A stretch of DNA of 64,000 bases from Steroidobacteraceae bacterium (lineage in GTDB: Bacteria > Pseudomonadota > Gammaproteobacteria > Steroidobacterales > Steroidobacteraceae), in contig JAQSWD010000005.1 of assembly GCA_029266835.1 (NCBI GenBank), positions 62,001-126,000 on the forward strand, given 5' to 3'. The notes under the pieces are model-generated. The model had not been told where the DNA came from and did not search any database. It saw only the letters and a list, made by a program, of their open reading frames with translations. Position numbers and translations under genes: made by a program. Shown one piece after another: positions 11,535 through 21,123 of the stretch (position 1 is its first letter; each line of letters opens with the position of its first letter).

Positions 11535-12674
11535 TCAGCGGCGACCCAGGGCGGCGACGGCATCGTAAGCCGGCTTCCTGTTCAGCTTCCGATCGAACAG
11601 CAGCGGATAGTTGGTCCGGCCGCGCACCGGGAAATTGTTCTTCCACGACTCGCCGTCGTGCATGCCCCAGAAAGTGACCCGCTGAATCTTGTCGCGATGC
11701 TTGAGCAGTAGTTCGAAGAACCGCTTGTAGCGATCGATCTGCTGCTGCTCCACTTCTTTCGGCAACCCGTCGACATAGGGATTGAGTTTGTCGGCGTATT
11801 TCTCGACGGCCGAGATCTCGGCGCCGGTGAAGGCCGATGGCCGCGGCAACACATCGATTTCGAGTTCGGTCACGTGCACCTTCAAACCCAGCGCGGCGAT
11901 CGCTTCGATGCTGGCCTCGTATTCGCGCAAGTCCGGATAGTCGAGGCCGATGTGCCCTTGGAATCCGACGCCGTGAATAGGGATGCCGCGGCGCTTGTAG
12001 TCGCGAATCCGCTCTGCGAGGAAGTTGCGTCGGCCGGGGTTGTGCTCGTTGTAGTCGTTATAGATGAGATGCGCCTTGGGGTCGGCGTCATGCGCGAGCT
12101 GAAAGGCTCTTTCCATGTAGGTGGGGCCGAGAATCTTCAGCCACTGCGTCTGGCGCCAGCCTTTCTCATCCTCGTCGATGGCTTCGTTGACCACGTCCCA
12201 AATGCCGATCCGGTTGCGATATCGCCCGACGACCGTGGCGATATGGTTCTCCATTCGCGCCGTCAGGCGCTCCTTGGAAACGGGATTTCCACTCTCATCG
12301 AGGAAAACGGATCTCGGCACCTGCGAGTGCCACACGAGCGTGTGTCCGACGATATGCATGCCATGGTTCGTACCAAAATCCACGAACTGGTCCGCCGGCG
12401 CCCAGTTCCAACGATCGTCGTCAGGATGAATCTGCACCCATTTCATGCAGTTTTCCGCGGTGATCGAGTTGAACTCGCGGGCGATCAAGTCGCGTTGTGT
12501 GGAATCGGAGTCCTCCAGCGTGCGCCGGTTGATTGCCGTGCCCACCAGGAAATCGCCCTTGAATGCGTCCTTCAATCCCGACTCGCGAGCCGCAGCATGC
12601 ACGGCCCCCGAGCGAATGGTCAGTGCGGTGACGGCGGCGGCCAGGGACGTGAAACGGCGACGTGAAATCGGCAT
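11535..12674 (-). CDS. GH10 endo-1,4-beta-xylanase, Tat-type signal
   Basis: This 379-residue glycoside hydrolase family 10 enzyme cleaves internal beta-1,4 bonds of xylan. The N-terminus MPISRRRFTSLAAAVTALTIRSGAVHA has an arginine-rich Tat-like signal, so it is probably exported folded. GH10 landmarks are present: FNSITAENCMKW, HTLVWHSQVP, the acid/base glutamate in WDVVNEAIDE and the nucleophile glutamate in VHVTELEID, then the closing WGMHDGESW. The start at 12674 was chosen for the signal peptide; the longer ORF reads into non-coding sequence. Two inverted repeats lie just upstream. A cupin gene follows upstream in the same orientation, and the sugar-related genes to the right suggest a plant-polymer locus. 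Confidence 0.92.
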   Translation of the reverse strand: MPISRRRFTSLAAAVTALTIRSGAVHAAARESGLKDAFKGDFLVGTAINRRTLEDSDSTQRDLIAREFNSITAENCMKWVQIHPDDDRWNWAPADQFVDFGTNHGMHIVGHTLVWHSQVPRSVFLDESGNPVSKERLTARMENHIATVVGRYRNRIGIWDVVNEAIDEDEKGWRQTQWLKILGPTYMERAFQLAHDADPKAHLIYNDYNEHNPGRRNFLAERIRDYKRRGIPIHGVGFQGHIGLDYPDLREYEASIEAIAALGLKVHVTELEIDVLPRPSAFTGAEISAVEKYADKLNPYVDGLPKEVEQQQIDRYKRFFELLLKHRDKIQRVTFWGMHDGESWKNNFPVRGRTNYPLLFDRKLNRKPAYDAVAALGRR

Positions 12675-12688
12675 CGTTGGCGAGCCCG

Positions 12689-12736
12689 TGCAGAGGGAGG
12701 TTCTGCATTCAAACCCACTTGTCTGTACGCGACAAG
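12689..12736 (-). promoter_or_regulatory. two inverted repeats upstream of the xylanase gene
   Basis: TGCAGA-N7-TCTGCA (12689-12706) and CTTGTC-N7-GACAAG (12718-12736) lie in the 106-base gap between the cupin stop and the xylanase start. Both have six-base arms and seven-base spacers. They are candidate operators; no regulator gene is adjacent. Confidence 0.4.
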
Positions 12737-12780
12737 ATGTTCTGCGCTGTGTCGGAAACCACTCCGAGATGCTGCAGCAT

Positions 12781-13248
12781 TCAGCCGTGCTTGTCGGGCC
12801 GTGAGACGGGTGGCTGCACGGACCAATCCGCCGGCTGGTCATCCTGGTCAGCCTCGCCCTCGTCGAAACTCTGGTGGATCTTGCCGGGCTTGTGATGCGC
12901 CGGCGCGTAGATCGCGTAGATCTGCATCGGCTCATCGCCGATGTTAGTGACGTTGTGCCAGGTGCCCGCGGGCACGAGGATGCACCAGCCGTCCGACACT
13001 TCCTTGTCGAACAGGAGCTGATCCTTGGCGGGGCCCATCTGCAAGCGGCCACGCCCGCCGTCCAGGCGCAGGAACTGGTCGGTGTCCGGATGCGCTTCGA
13101 GCCCGATGTCCCCGCCGACGGGAATCGACATCAAGGTGACCTGCAGGTATCGGCCGCTCCAGACCACGGTACGGTAGTTCTCGTTTTCGAGCGTCGCGTG
13201 CTCGAGGTCGAACGATTGCGGCTGCGGGCCGATGTCCTTGATGGTCAC
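12781..13248 (-). CDS. cupin-domain protein
   Basis: This small single-domain cupin has 155 residues when started at the GTG at 13248, which has AAGGAG seven bases upstream; the ORF track begins 20 codons earlier without a ribosome site. The beta-barrel motifs are visible: GGDIGLEAHPDTDQFLRLDGGRGRL (motif 1, metal ligands His/Asp/His-like) and GWCILVPAGTWHNVTNIGDEPMQIYAIYAP (motif 2 with the conserved histidine). The tail HHKPGKIHQSFDEGEADQ is acidic. Proteins of this type are often annotated as mannose-6-phosphate isomerase-like or quercetinase-like cupins, but a substrate cannot be told. It points the same way as the xylanase. Confidence 0.8.
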   Translation of the reverse strand: MTIKDIGPQPQSFDLEHATLENENYRTVVWSGRYLQVTLMSIPVGGDIGLEAHPDTDQFLRLDGGRGRLQMGPAKDQLLFDKEVSDGWCILVPAGTWHNVTNIGDEPMQIYAIYAPAHHKPGKIHQSFDEGEADQDDQPADWSVQPPVSRPDKHG

Positions 13249-13411
13249 GAGGTCTCCTTGGAGTTGGCGTCTGCGCGGGTACGTCGCGGATTGCCTCACA
13301 AGTGCCAATTCAGCGCCATCAGCGCGTGATGGCGCCAGTGTAGGAGAGGGCTACGCGGGCGGGACCTGCCGTCCGGGGTGGGCAACTGAGCGGGATAAAG
13401 TGCCGCAGCTG

Positions 13412-15286
13412 TCAGCGGAACAGGGCCACGAAGGCCGCCGTCGCCTGCTGTACCAATGCCGGCTGCGTCAGTCTGAGCACCTGAACGGCCAGGTACGACG
13501 CGAAGAGCACAGCGGTGATCCACAAGCCGACATTGCCGCGCCGCAGAGCCTCGAACATCAGCCTGGGTTCGCGAACGAAGGCCGAAGGCGACAACCGGCT
13601 GAGCAGTTGTGATTCGATCTCCGCCTGCGGATACAGGTGTCGGCCTCGCGGGTCGATGATCTGCACCAGGTCGCGGCCCACCAGCAAGGTACGGCGGCTC
13701 ACCCGCACGTCCGCCCAAGGTGACTCGACGAGAGTGCCCGAGCCCGGGTCATAGCTCAGCGAGTCGCGCGTGATGCCGATGCGCCGCCGATGCAATCGCC
13801 CAACGTTGCGGGCGATGAATGCCGTGAACAACACGAGAATCAGTATCAGCGTGCCGGTAAAGAACGCCCCGATGCGACCGATCGGCGAGCCCAGGTCCCG
13901 GTCCGCCATCAAGTAGACCAGCACGGCGCTACACAGGACCGTATAGGCCGCGATGAGCCACGGCGCGCGGCCCGCGCGCTTGAGAAACGCCGCGTCCGGC
14001 GAGACCCAGACCGGCTCGCGACCGAGCGGAGCCGCGGGCGTGCTGACTGGCGCGAGTGTGCCGGCTGCCGACCACTTCTCCGCCCGCTGTCGGCGCAGTT
14101 CGAAAATCACCACCAGCAACGCCGTGAGCACGCCAGCGGCAATCACGCCGAACGACAGGTACTGCAGGTTGCGCTGGACCTCGCGCTCCGACTCGATGGC
14201 CGCGAGCTGCTGCTGAAAATCCGCGGGTCCCCACGCTCCCGCGAGCTTTCCCTGCAACGTCGCGCGGTGCACGCGAGCCAGGCGAGCATCGCTGATCAGC
14301 ACCGCTGCGCCGGCTTGGATCAGCTCTATGGGATCGGCGTCGGCAGGCAGCTCGATGCGCGCGAGCGTGCGTCCATCGGCTCCGTAGCGGATGACGTCTC
14401 CGTCGCGCATGCCATCGCTCATCTGCACGACCCACCATTCGCCGGTGCTGGTATGCAGCAGGCTCGCGGGCCAGACGCGATCCACGCGGGCCGGCGGTCG
14501 CGCGTAGCGTTTCACGGTGTTGGCGGAATCGATGGCGGTATTCAATACCGGCGTGCCGCGCCGGGCCAGGTCGACGCTGCGCGTGTTGCAGTTTGCGCGC
14601 GCGATCGTCGCACCCGCATGGGTGCGCAGCAGGGTTTCGCTTTCGTCGGGCGCGGAGAGCGCCACGCGCGCAATCCGGAAATTGTTGGTGTCGGCGATGT
14701 AGAGATCGCTTCCGTCGGCGACGATGCCATTGGGAAAGCACAGCGGCAGCGGTTGCGTGCGCGTCGGCCCGACCAGGCTGCCGTCCGCCTTGAAGACGAG
14801 CACGCGATGAGCCTCGGAATCGGTGACGAAGATGCGGCCGCCGCCGAAGGCCACGCGGTGCGCGCGGCGAAAGATGCGATCGCCGGGCTGCGCGGCCTTC
14901 AGGGCTGCCGAGCAACGGCGCGCCGACAGATCGCAGCGGTACAGCATGCCCGTCGCGTCATCACCCAGGTACCAGTCGCGGCCGTCCGAAGAGACAGACA
15001 TGATGGGCCCGCGCAAGCCGAGATCCTCTGCGGAAAGGCTCGAGGTGCGCGCTTCGCCGGCATCGATCAGGAATACCTTGCTGCCATTGGCCAGCAGAGT
15101 CTCCCCCGACGCATTGCGAGCGATGAGCGTAGGCGCCACGGCGCGGGCCATTGCTCCGGAGAAATGAAACTCGAGAAGCAATCCGCCGATGATGCCGGCC
15201 AATGCCAGCAGCGCCAGCCGCTGGGTCGAGGCGGGTGCGTTCCGCCAGTCGGAAGGATGCGGTTTGCCGGCCATGGTCGCATTCAA
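13412..15286 (-). CDS. membrane protein with NHL/propeller-like periplasmic domain
   Basis: I do not recognise a named family for this 624-residue protein. One N-terminal membrane segment (LALLALAGIIGGLLLEF) is followed by about 330 residues rich in NHL/SMP-30-like blades, such as FRRAHRVAFGGGRIFVTDSEAHRVLVF and CFPNGIVADGSDLYIADTNNFRIARV. A second membrane segment follows (LSFGVIAAGVLTALLVVIF), then two more (LIAAYTVLCSAVLVYLM and TGTLILILVLFTAFIA), a cytoplasmic PH-like patch (SWADVRVSRRTLLVGRDLVQI-type), and a final hydrophobic stretch. It probably displays a six-bladed propeller in the periplasm. The neighbouring beta-helix protein ends in a similar propeller, which suggests shared substrate or partner. 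Confidence 0.6.
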   Translation of the reverse strand: MNATMAGKPHPSDWRNAPASTQRLALLALAGIIGGLLLEFHFSGAMARAVAPTLIARNASGETLLANGSKVFLIDAGEARTSSLSAEDLGLRGPIMSVSSDGRDWYLGDDATGMLYRCDLSARRCSAALKAAQPGDRIFRRAHRVAFGGGRIFVTDSEAHRVLVFKADGSLVGPTRTQPLPLCFPNGIVADGSDLYIADTNNFRIARVALSAPDESETLLRTHAGATIARANCNTRSVDLARRGTPVLNTAIDSANTVKRYARPPARVDRVWPASLLHTSTGEWWVVQMSDGMRDGDVIRYGADGRTLARIELPADADPIELIQAGAAVLISDARLARVHRATLQGKLAGAWGPADFQQQLAAIESEREVQRNLQYLSFGVIAAGVLTALLVVIFELRRQRAEKWSAAGTLAPVSTPAAPLGREPVWVSPDAAFLKRAGRAPWLIAAYTVLCSAVLVYLMADRDLGSPIGRIGAFFTGTLILILVLFTAFIARNVGRLHRRRIGITRDSLSYDPGSGTLVESPWADVRVSRRTLLVGRDLVQIIDPRGRHLYPQAEIESQLLSRLSPSAFVREPRLMFEALRRGNVGLWITAVLFASYLAVQVLRLTQPALVQQATAAFVALFR

Positions 15287-15451
15287 GCCGATTCAGGCTG
15301 CGCCGTATGCGAGCCGCATCACACTGGCCGCAGCCCGCTGCGACCGCGGTAGCTAGAAGGACGCGCCGGCGGGGCTGCGGCCCCGGATCAAGCCAAGCGC
15401 CCGGACTGGATAGACGTCGGGGAGCAGGGCGCGTCGCGACCGCAGCCTCGG

Positions 15452-18406
15452 TCAGCGTCCCGCCGCCCGGGTGCGGATGGCATACAGACTCGTGCGCGCG
15501 CCGATGTACAGCGTGCGCCGATCGGGCCCGCCGAATGCCAAACTACCTGGCCGCTCGGGGACCTCGAGCACCCCCAACGGCTTTCCATTGCGGTCATAGA
15601 TCCATACCTGGCTTTCGGCGATGTACACATTGCCGGCGGTATCCGTCACCACCGACGAGCCGCCGCGCTCGTTGAAGACGGTGCTGCCGAGTTTGCCATC
15701 CGCACCGAGTGTCACGCGATAAGTGCGGCCATCATCTTCACTGGTCAGGTAGTTGGACGTGGCCGGCACGAAGGGCGCCAGCTGAGAGCTCTGCAGCAGC
15801 GGCCGCCAGGTGCCGCCGGCCATGATCGCGGTGCGGCTGTCCGGTGCGTAGAAGTACCCGCGATGTTCGTTCGCCACGGGATGCACGATGGCGGTATTGC
15901 TCCGCGGCCGATACACGTAACCGCGGCGTTCCATCATGTCCTGCATCACGGACATCTGATTGTGGATACCGACCGGTAACAGCAGCGTCGTCTGCGGCAG
16001 CGCCTCCGCGGTCTCCGCGACGGCCTCGGCGGGGCCAGGCGTGGTCGAGCTCAACCGATGGACGGCGCGCTCGTTCGCGATCGCCAGCAACGTCGAGGGT
16101 GCGACGAAGCCCAACACCTGCGGCTGGCCCTTGATCTCGGCCAGCACCTCGGCGTCACGCTTTGCGGCGTTCCAGCGATAGATTTTTCCCTTGGCCGCAT
16201 CGGTGAAGAAGACCGTGCCGTGGTCATCGACGGTCATGCCCGACGCATTGCTGAAACCGCTCTTCAGCAGCTGCAACGTCCCACCGAACACCGAGGCCGG
16301 TGCCGGCTGGTCACGCCGTTCCCTCGCACCCGCATTCACCGCGAAGCGCGTGAAGAAATGCGAGCGCACGAATGCGCCGTTGGCTTCGTTGTAAACCGCG
16401 TTGTCGAAGGCCAGCCGCGTCTGGCTGAACACCTTCATGTTGTCGAACTCGATGCCGTTGGAGCGGCGCACCAGGATGGCGTAGGTCTTCGGCAGCACGT
16501 TGCGCGACACGCGATACATGTACGTGTTCGCGAACAGCAGGTCCTTCGAATCCTCGATGTCGATGGCATAGGCATTGGCGCCGGCCGGGTTTTCCTCCTC
16601 GGTCTGGAATGCGTACATCTCCCAGTTGCGCACCTTGTGGAACTCCGACTCCACGCGGAAGTGATGCTCGACCGACATCTGGTAGATCTTTCCGGGCGTG
16701 TCGGTGTTCTCGACGCGAAGGCCGATGCGCGCGTTGATGCCATGCGGCCAGTTGTTGCGGAAGATGCCGCCGCCGCCGTTGGTGACCAGCAGGTCCGCGG
16801 CGGACGGCGAGAACTCGAACCGCGGTCTGACTACCGGCGCGGCCGTCGAAGACGAGGGGCGACGGGGCGGGCCGAACCCACGAAATCCCGATCCGAAAAA
16901 TCGCTGGCCCGGGAAGGATATGTCGTCGAGCAAAGAATCCTTCCCGGCCATCCAGACCACGCCGGCCGCGCGCGGATTGAACGTGCCCGTGGTGACGGTG
17001 AGGGCGCGCACGATGTTACGGCCGCCCTTGGGCGCTACAATGATCCCCACCGGATCGCCCTCTCCGCCAAAGGCGGGTGAGCTGTCGAGCAGAGAAATCT
17101 GCGTGGTGGCGGGGTTGAGCCCGATGAGCACCGTCTCCGGCTTCAATACGAGCGGGCGGCTCACGCGATACGTGCCGCTCGGGAAAAACAGCACGTCTTG
17201 CTTCGCGATGGCCGCGACCAATGCATCAGTGTCATCCGTCTGGCCATCACCCTTCGCGCCCAGCGTGCGCACATTCGCCCAGCGATCCATGGCGGGAGTC
17301 GCGGGAATGTCAGTCGGGATCGGCTGCCCCGCCTTCGCGAGTGCGCGCGCCCGGTGGCGGGTCGCGATGCCGTTCTCGCGGCCATCGGCGCCGATCATGA
17401 GGCCCTGCGTGAAGCGATCCACGACGTAGTGCCGCGCGGGTGCCGCCAGCGGATTCTCGCCGGCGAAGAAACGCGGCACGTCGCTGCACGTGGTGTTCAC
17501 CAGCGTCACCGCGGAGTGCGCGTTGCGGGCGTTGCCCGCGACGAATGCCGCGTCGCGGATGTTGTGCATCCACAGATCGCGCCCGTAAAGCTGCTCGACC
17601 TGCCCGGGCGCGATCTGCAGCGCCACCGGCATGTTCGAGAAGCTCACGCGGATGACCGTGAAGCCCGCTTCCTGTGTGTGGATCGCTGCCGCGCGTTGGT
17701 TCGTGAAAGTCGAATCCATGAGCAGGAACTGCCACACAGGCGCGGTACGCTTCGTGATGATGCCGTATTCGCCGCCATCGACGTGGATGTCGCTGGCCTG
17801 GTTGCCGATGTCCTCCACGGCCGCGCGCGCCGTGCCGACCCGGAAATTCATGTGCGTGAGTTCGCTGTGCTGCGCGACATGGAAGCGGATGGCAACGGCG
17901 GCCGGGTTGCCCTCCCGCAAATCGAAATCGATGTTGCTCATGCCACTGAAGAAGGTGAATTCGGAGGCATCGACAATGGGCTGCCCGGCGTCGGGCCGAT
18001 TGTCGGCGAAGTGGACCATGTAGCGGCCTGCGCCTTCCTGGAACCCCGGCGTGTGCGGGCCGAGCACGAACACCGGGCGCGTGGCGCCGTAGCCGAGCAG
18101 ACGGATGCCCTGCCAGACATGGACGGTCTTGCCGAGCCGATACCGACCCTCGGGGATCAGCAGTACGCCGGCGCCCGTGGTTTCCTGCACCTGGTCGATC
18201 GCGCGTTGAAGTGCGTCCGAATCATCGCCGATGCCGTCGCCGTGTGCGCCGAAGGCTGGCTTCGTGAAATCCACCGCGCGCGGATCATCCGGCCGAACCG
18301 GGTAGAACGACGCGGCTTGAACCGCGCCTGACCAGACGAAGAGGGCGACGAGCAGGCCCATCAACGAAGTGCGGAAGCTGCGCGCTGGCTTGAAGAGAAC
18401 TTTCAC
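15452..18406 (-). CDS. exported tandem beta-helix protein with C-terminal propeller
   Basis: This 984-residue secreted protein starts at a GTG (18406) with signal peptide KPARSFRTSLMGLLVALFVWSGAVQA. It carries two copies of the Pectate_lyase_3 entry motif, FGAHGDGIGDDSDALQRAI and LGAKGDGQTDDTDALVAAI, about 350 residues apart. It therefore contains two right-handed beta-helices in tandem, as in GH55 exo-beta-1,3-glucanases and related polysaccharide enzymes. The last 250 residues (ASGMTVDDHGTVFFTDAAKGKIYRW, SSVVTDTAGNVYIAESQVWIYD, GSLAFGGPDRRTLYIGA) form an SMP-30/NHL-like propeller. Which glycan is cut is not visible. Its place beside a xylanase and an MDR dehydrogenase suggests a plant or fungal wall polymer. 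Confidence 0.72.
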   Translation of the reverse strand: MKVLFKPARSFRTSLMGLLVALFVWSGAVQAASFYPVRPDDPRAVDFTKPAFGAHGDGIGDDSDALQRAIDQVQETTGAGVLLIPEGRYRLGKTVHVWQGIRLLGYGATRPVFVLGPHTPGFQEGAGRYMVHFADNRPDAGQPIVDASEFTFFSGMSNIDFDLREGNPAAVAIRFHVAQHSELTHMNFRVGTARAAVEDIGNQASDIHVDGGEYGIITKRTAPVWQFLLMDSTFTNQRAAAIHTQEAGFTVIRVSFSNMPVALQIAPGQVEQLYGRDLWMHNIRDAAFVAGNARNAHSAVTLVNTTCSDVPRFFAGENPLAAPARHYVVDRFTQGLMIGADGRENGIATRHRARALAKAGQPIPTDIPATPAMDRWANVRTLGAKGDGQTDDTDALVAAIAKQDVLFFPSGTYRVSRPLVLKPETVLIGLNPATTQISLLDSSPAFGGEGDPVGIIVAPKGGRNIVRALTVTTGTFNPRAAGVVWMAGKDSLLDDISFPGQRFFGSGFRGFGPPRRPSSSTAAPVVRPRFEFSPSAADLLVTNGGGGIFRNNWPHGINARIGLRVENTDTPGKIYQMSVEHHFRVESEFHKVRNWEMYAFQTEEENPAGANAYAIDIEDSKDLLFANTYMYRVSRNVLPKTYAILVRRSNGIEFDNMKVFSQTRLAFDNAVYNEANGAFVRSHFFTRFAVNAGARERRDQPAPASVFGGTLQLLKSGFSNASGMTVDDHGTVFFTDAAKGKIYRWNAAKRDAEVLAEIKGQPQVLGFVAPSTLLAIANERAVHRLSSTTPGPAEAVAETAEALPQTTLLLPVGIHNQMSVMQDMMERRGYVYRPRSNTAIVHPVANEHRGYFYAPDSRTAIMAGGTWRPLLQSSQLAPFVPATSNYLTSEDDGRTYRVTLGADGKLGSTVFNERGGSSVVTDTAGNVYIAESQVWIYDRNGKPLGVLEVPERPGSLAFGGPDRRTLYIGARTSLYAIRTRAAGR

Positions 18407-18656
18407 GGCGATGGTGTTCCGGCTGGGTGAGAACAGCGAACGAGGCTTGCCGGCGAGGATATCGCGTGACGGCGCCTCCTGGAGCAGACGCACTTGTCGG
18501 CCTTTACCTATACGAGCCGTGCTCCTGCGCTCGGCGCTCGCGCCTCGGCCAAGCGCCAGCGGTGATCCACAATCTGCCACAGCGTGCCGAGGAAATCGCC
18601 GAGCGCACCTGCTACAGCAAGCATCACGGCGCTGCTGACGATGCATCCCGAGGCCG

Positions 18657-19667
18657 TCAGAAATTCACGATGGCCTTGATGACGGAATCCATCCCCGCGA
18701 TGAGTTCGGGAATCCGCCGCGGCGCGTCGGCCGCGTCGATACTGTGCGTGTGCAGGGCCCGGGTCGGAATCGAGCCGTCGCGGATGCGGCCGATCACTTG
18801 CGCGAAGTCCTCATCGAGTGCGTTCCTGCTCGCGAGCAGCGTGGTTTCCCGTTTGTGGAACTCGGGGTCCGGAAAGGCGATGTCGTCCTTGACGACGCTG
18901 ACCAGCACATAGCTCCCGGCGTGCGCGACATAGCGAAGGCCGGCGGACATCGCCGCGGCATTGCCCGACGCATCGAACACGCATGAGAACATCTCGCCGC
19001 CCGTGAGCTCGCTCAGGCGTTCGTGTTCCGTGCCATCCGCGTGCACCGTGCTGTCGATGGCCAGGTGGACCCCGGCGAGATCCAGACGGCTGCGACGTGT
19101 ATCCATGAGGGTGACCGCAGCGCCGGTCATGCGCGCGAACAGGCTCACGGCGATCCCGATCGGCCCCGCGCCGACCACCAGCACCCGATCGCCAGCGCCA
19201 GGCTGTCCGCGGCGGACCGCATGCGCACCGATGGCCAGGAACTCCACCATGGCGGCCTGCTCGAGACTCAAGCCCGCTGCGTCGATCACCGCGCTCTCGG
19301 GCACCGACAGGACCTCGCGCATCCCGCCGTCCACATGGACGCCAAGCACCTTCAGTGCAACGCAGCAGTTTGGCCTGCCACTGCGGCACGCGATGCAGGT
19401 GCGGCAGGGCAGGTAGGGATTGATCGTCACCCGCTGACCGGGTTTGAGCCGGGAGTCCGGCGCCGCTTCCAGCACTTCTCCCGCGAGCTCGTGCCCCATC
19501 ACGCGGGGATAAGTCAGGAAGGGTTGTTTGCCCGAGAAGATATGGTAGTCGGTGCCGCAGAGGCCGACTCGCCGGATACGGATCAGGACATCACCGGCCG
19601 CGCGGGCCGGGATCTGGCTGGAGGTCAGCGAGAGGTGGAACGGTTTTTCGCAAACAATGGCTTTCAA
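18657..19667 (-). CDS. zinc-dependent MDR alcohol/polyol dehydrogenase
   Basis: This medium-chain zinc dehydrogenase of 336 residues keeps the catalytic zinc ligands Cys37 (GLCGTDYH) and His59-Glu60 (GHELAGE), the structural zinc cysteines in PCRTCIACRSGRPNCC, and the Rossmann motif VLVVGAGPIGIAVSLFA. It most resembles the L-idonate/L-galactonate 5-dehydrogenase and sorbitol dehydrogenase branch, which oxidise sugar acids or polyols with NAD(P). In a locus with polysaccharide hydrolases, a sugar-acid substrate released from pectin or hemicellulose is plausible but not shown. Length and motifs are complete. It lies ten bases past the longest possible start of the beta-helix gene's ORF and could be transcribed ahead of it. 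Confidence 0.85.
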   Translation of the reverse strand: MKAIVCEKPFHLSLTSSQIPARAAGDVLIRIRRVGLCGTDYHIFSGKQPFLTYPRVMGHELAGEVLEAAPDSRLKPGQRVTINPYLPCRTCIACRSGRPNCCVALKVLGVHVDGGMREVLSVPESAVIDAAGLSLEQAAMVEFLAIGAHAVRRGQPGAGDRVLVVGAGPIGIAVSLFARMTGAAVTLMDTRRSRLDLAGVHLAIDSTVHADGTEHERLSELTGGEMFSCVFDASGNAAAMSAGLRYVAHAGSYVLVSVVKDDIAFPDPEFHKRETTLLASRNALDEDFAQVIGRIRDGSIPTRALHTHSIDAADAPRRIPELIAGMDSVIKAIVNF

Positions 19668-19709
19668 GGTGCTGCTCCGCCGGCGTAGCCAGGATGAACG
19701 GCCCTATTG

Positions 19710-19738
19710 TTGCGCAAATGAAAGTAACTTGCGCTAAT
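19710..19738 (-). promoter_or_regulatory. direct repeat TTGCGCWAAT upstream of the dehydrogenase
   Basis: TTGCGCAAAT (19710-19719) and TTGCGCTAAT (19729-19738) repeat with a 19-base period, about two helical turns, 43-71 bases upstream of the dehydrogenase start. The first copy contains the palindrome TTGCGCAA. This is a candidate regulator site; the regulator is unknown. Confidence 0.4.
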
Positions 19739-19818
19739 AGAAGCTGACGGAAACGAGGCATGGGCATGATGTGATGCGAGATAGTCGCAAACCAGCGCCG
19801 TGGTAGCGCGCTGACGAA

Positions 19819-20952
19819 TCAGGCCACGCGCAACTGGTCGCGCCCACCGCGCTTGGCTTCGTAAAGAGCCTGATCCGCACGCGTGAGCACGCTGTCGAGC
19901 GTATCCGTGATCCGGATACTCGCGATTCCGCACGACACGCTGACCTTGAGACCCGGAGCGATCTCGGACCAGTCCGCGGACGACACGGTGCCGCGAACAC
20001 GTTCGACGAGGCGTGCTCCCGACAGTTCGTCCGCTCCCTGCAGCAGCAACACGAATTCCTCACCGCCATAACGGCCTACGACATCCGATGTGCGCAGGCA
20101 TTGCCGGATGCAATCGACCACACGGCGCAGGACCTTGTCGCCCGCCATGTGGCCGAACCGGTCGTTGATGGATTTGAACCAGTCGAGGTCGATCATGGCC
20201 ACGCAGGAAGGAATGCCTCCGCGCGCGTTGCGCTTCAACGATTTTTCGATGAGCGGCACGATCGCGCGGCGGCTCAATGCACCGGTCAGCGGATCGCTCG
20301 CGGCCAGTTGCTCGGCGTCGTTCTTCGCCTGGCCCAGTGCCCAGTTGACCTTGTACAGCCTCATGCGCATCGCGGAGCCGTAGTAGCCCAACATGGTGGT
20401 GCGCAGCGCGATCAGGGCGAAGCTGACCGTCAGCAACAGCAATTCCAACCGGCTGGGATTGACGATGCCCAGCGCCGGATGCGCAGGCACCATGAGAATG
20501 ATGCCGAATCCGATGAATGCGACCAGCCAGGACAGCAGCGCCGCCCGCAGCTCGATTCGCAAACTGCCGAAAGCGAACACGATGGACACGGTGCCTATGA
20601 AAAGAGGAGCCAGCTGCGGCGCCAGCGCGGCGCCCAGTATTTGCGCGAGTACGGCGTAGCCCATCTGCCAGGCCACGAGTTGGGGATCTGGCCGGCGCTC
20701 CACGTCCGCAAACCAGTGAATGAGCGAAAAGAGTACGAGATGACCCAGGCCAACGGCGCCATACACGCCGACGACCCAGCCCTCGATCGTGCCGGCCAAG
20801 GCGAACAGACCGTACATGATGGTGTCGATCAGGTAACTGAGCCCGATCGCGCCGACCAGGATCACGCGATACAGGCGCCGGCTCTTGTCGCGGTCGAGGC
20901 CGGTCCGCCGTTGCAGCTTCTCGAGCCAGATTTCGTCCAATCCAATCTGCAT
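19819..20952 (-). CDS. membrane-bound diguanylate cyclase (GGDEF)
   Basis: This 377-residue protein makes cyclic di-GMP from two GTP. The N-terminal half has about six membrane helices (for example VILVGAIGLSYLIDTIMYGLFAL and AALLSWLVAFIGFGIILMV) with no extra sensory domain. The C-terminal GGDEF domain is complete: AASDPLTGALSRRAI, MIDLDWFKSINDRFGHMAGDKVL and the active-site loop GGEEF near residue 295. The inhibitory I-site RTSD stands five residues ahead of the loop, so product feedback is expected. It is a stand-alone gene between the dehydrogenase and a divergently read aldo/keto reductase. The family regulates attachment and biofilm; the signal sensed here is unknown. Confidence 0.92.
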   Translation of the reverse strand: MQIGLDEIWLEKLQRRTGLDRDKSRRLYRVILVGAIGLSYLIDTIMYGLFALAGTIEGWVVGVYGAVGLGHLVLFSLIHWFADVERRPDPQLVAWQMGYAVLAQILGAALAPQLAPLFIGTVSIVFAFGSLRIELRAALLSWLVAFIGFGIILMVPAHPALGIVNPSRLELLLLTVSFALIALRTTMLGYYGSAMRMRLYKVNWALGQAKNDAEQLAASDPLTGALSRRAIVPLIEKSLKRNARGGIPSCVAMIDLDWFKSINDRFGHMAGDKVLRRVVDCIRQCLRTSDVVGRYGGEEFVLLLQGADELSGARLVERVRGTVSSADWSEIAPGLKVSVSCGIASIRITDTLDSVLTRADQALYEAKRGGRDQLRVA

Positions 20953-21123
20953 CTGGGATTCCGCTGATGCCCGCCCTCGGCGCGGAATGCGCCGGTTCGC
21001 CTTCGTATCGACTGGAATATCCCGGGGCTTGAGCGCGCCACCTCCGGCACGCGGCGTACTTCACGTTTCGCGCCTTCCCTCCATCCCTTGGCATGCAGCC
21101 CGGCAGTTTGATATCACACTGCC

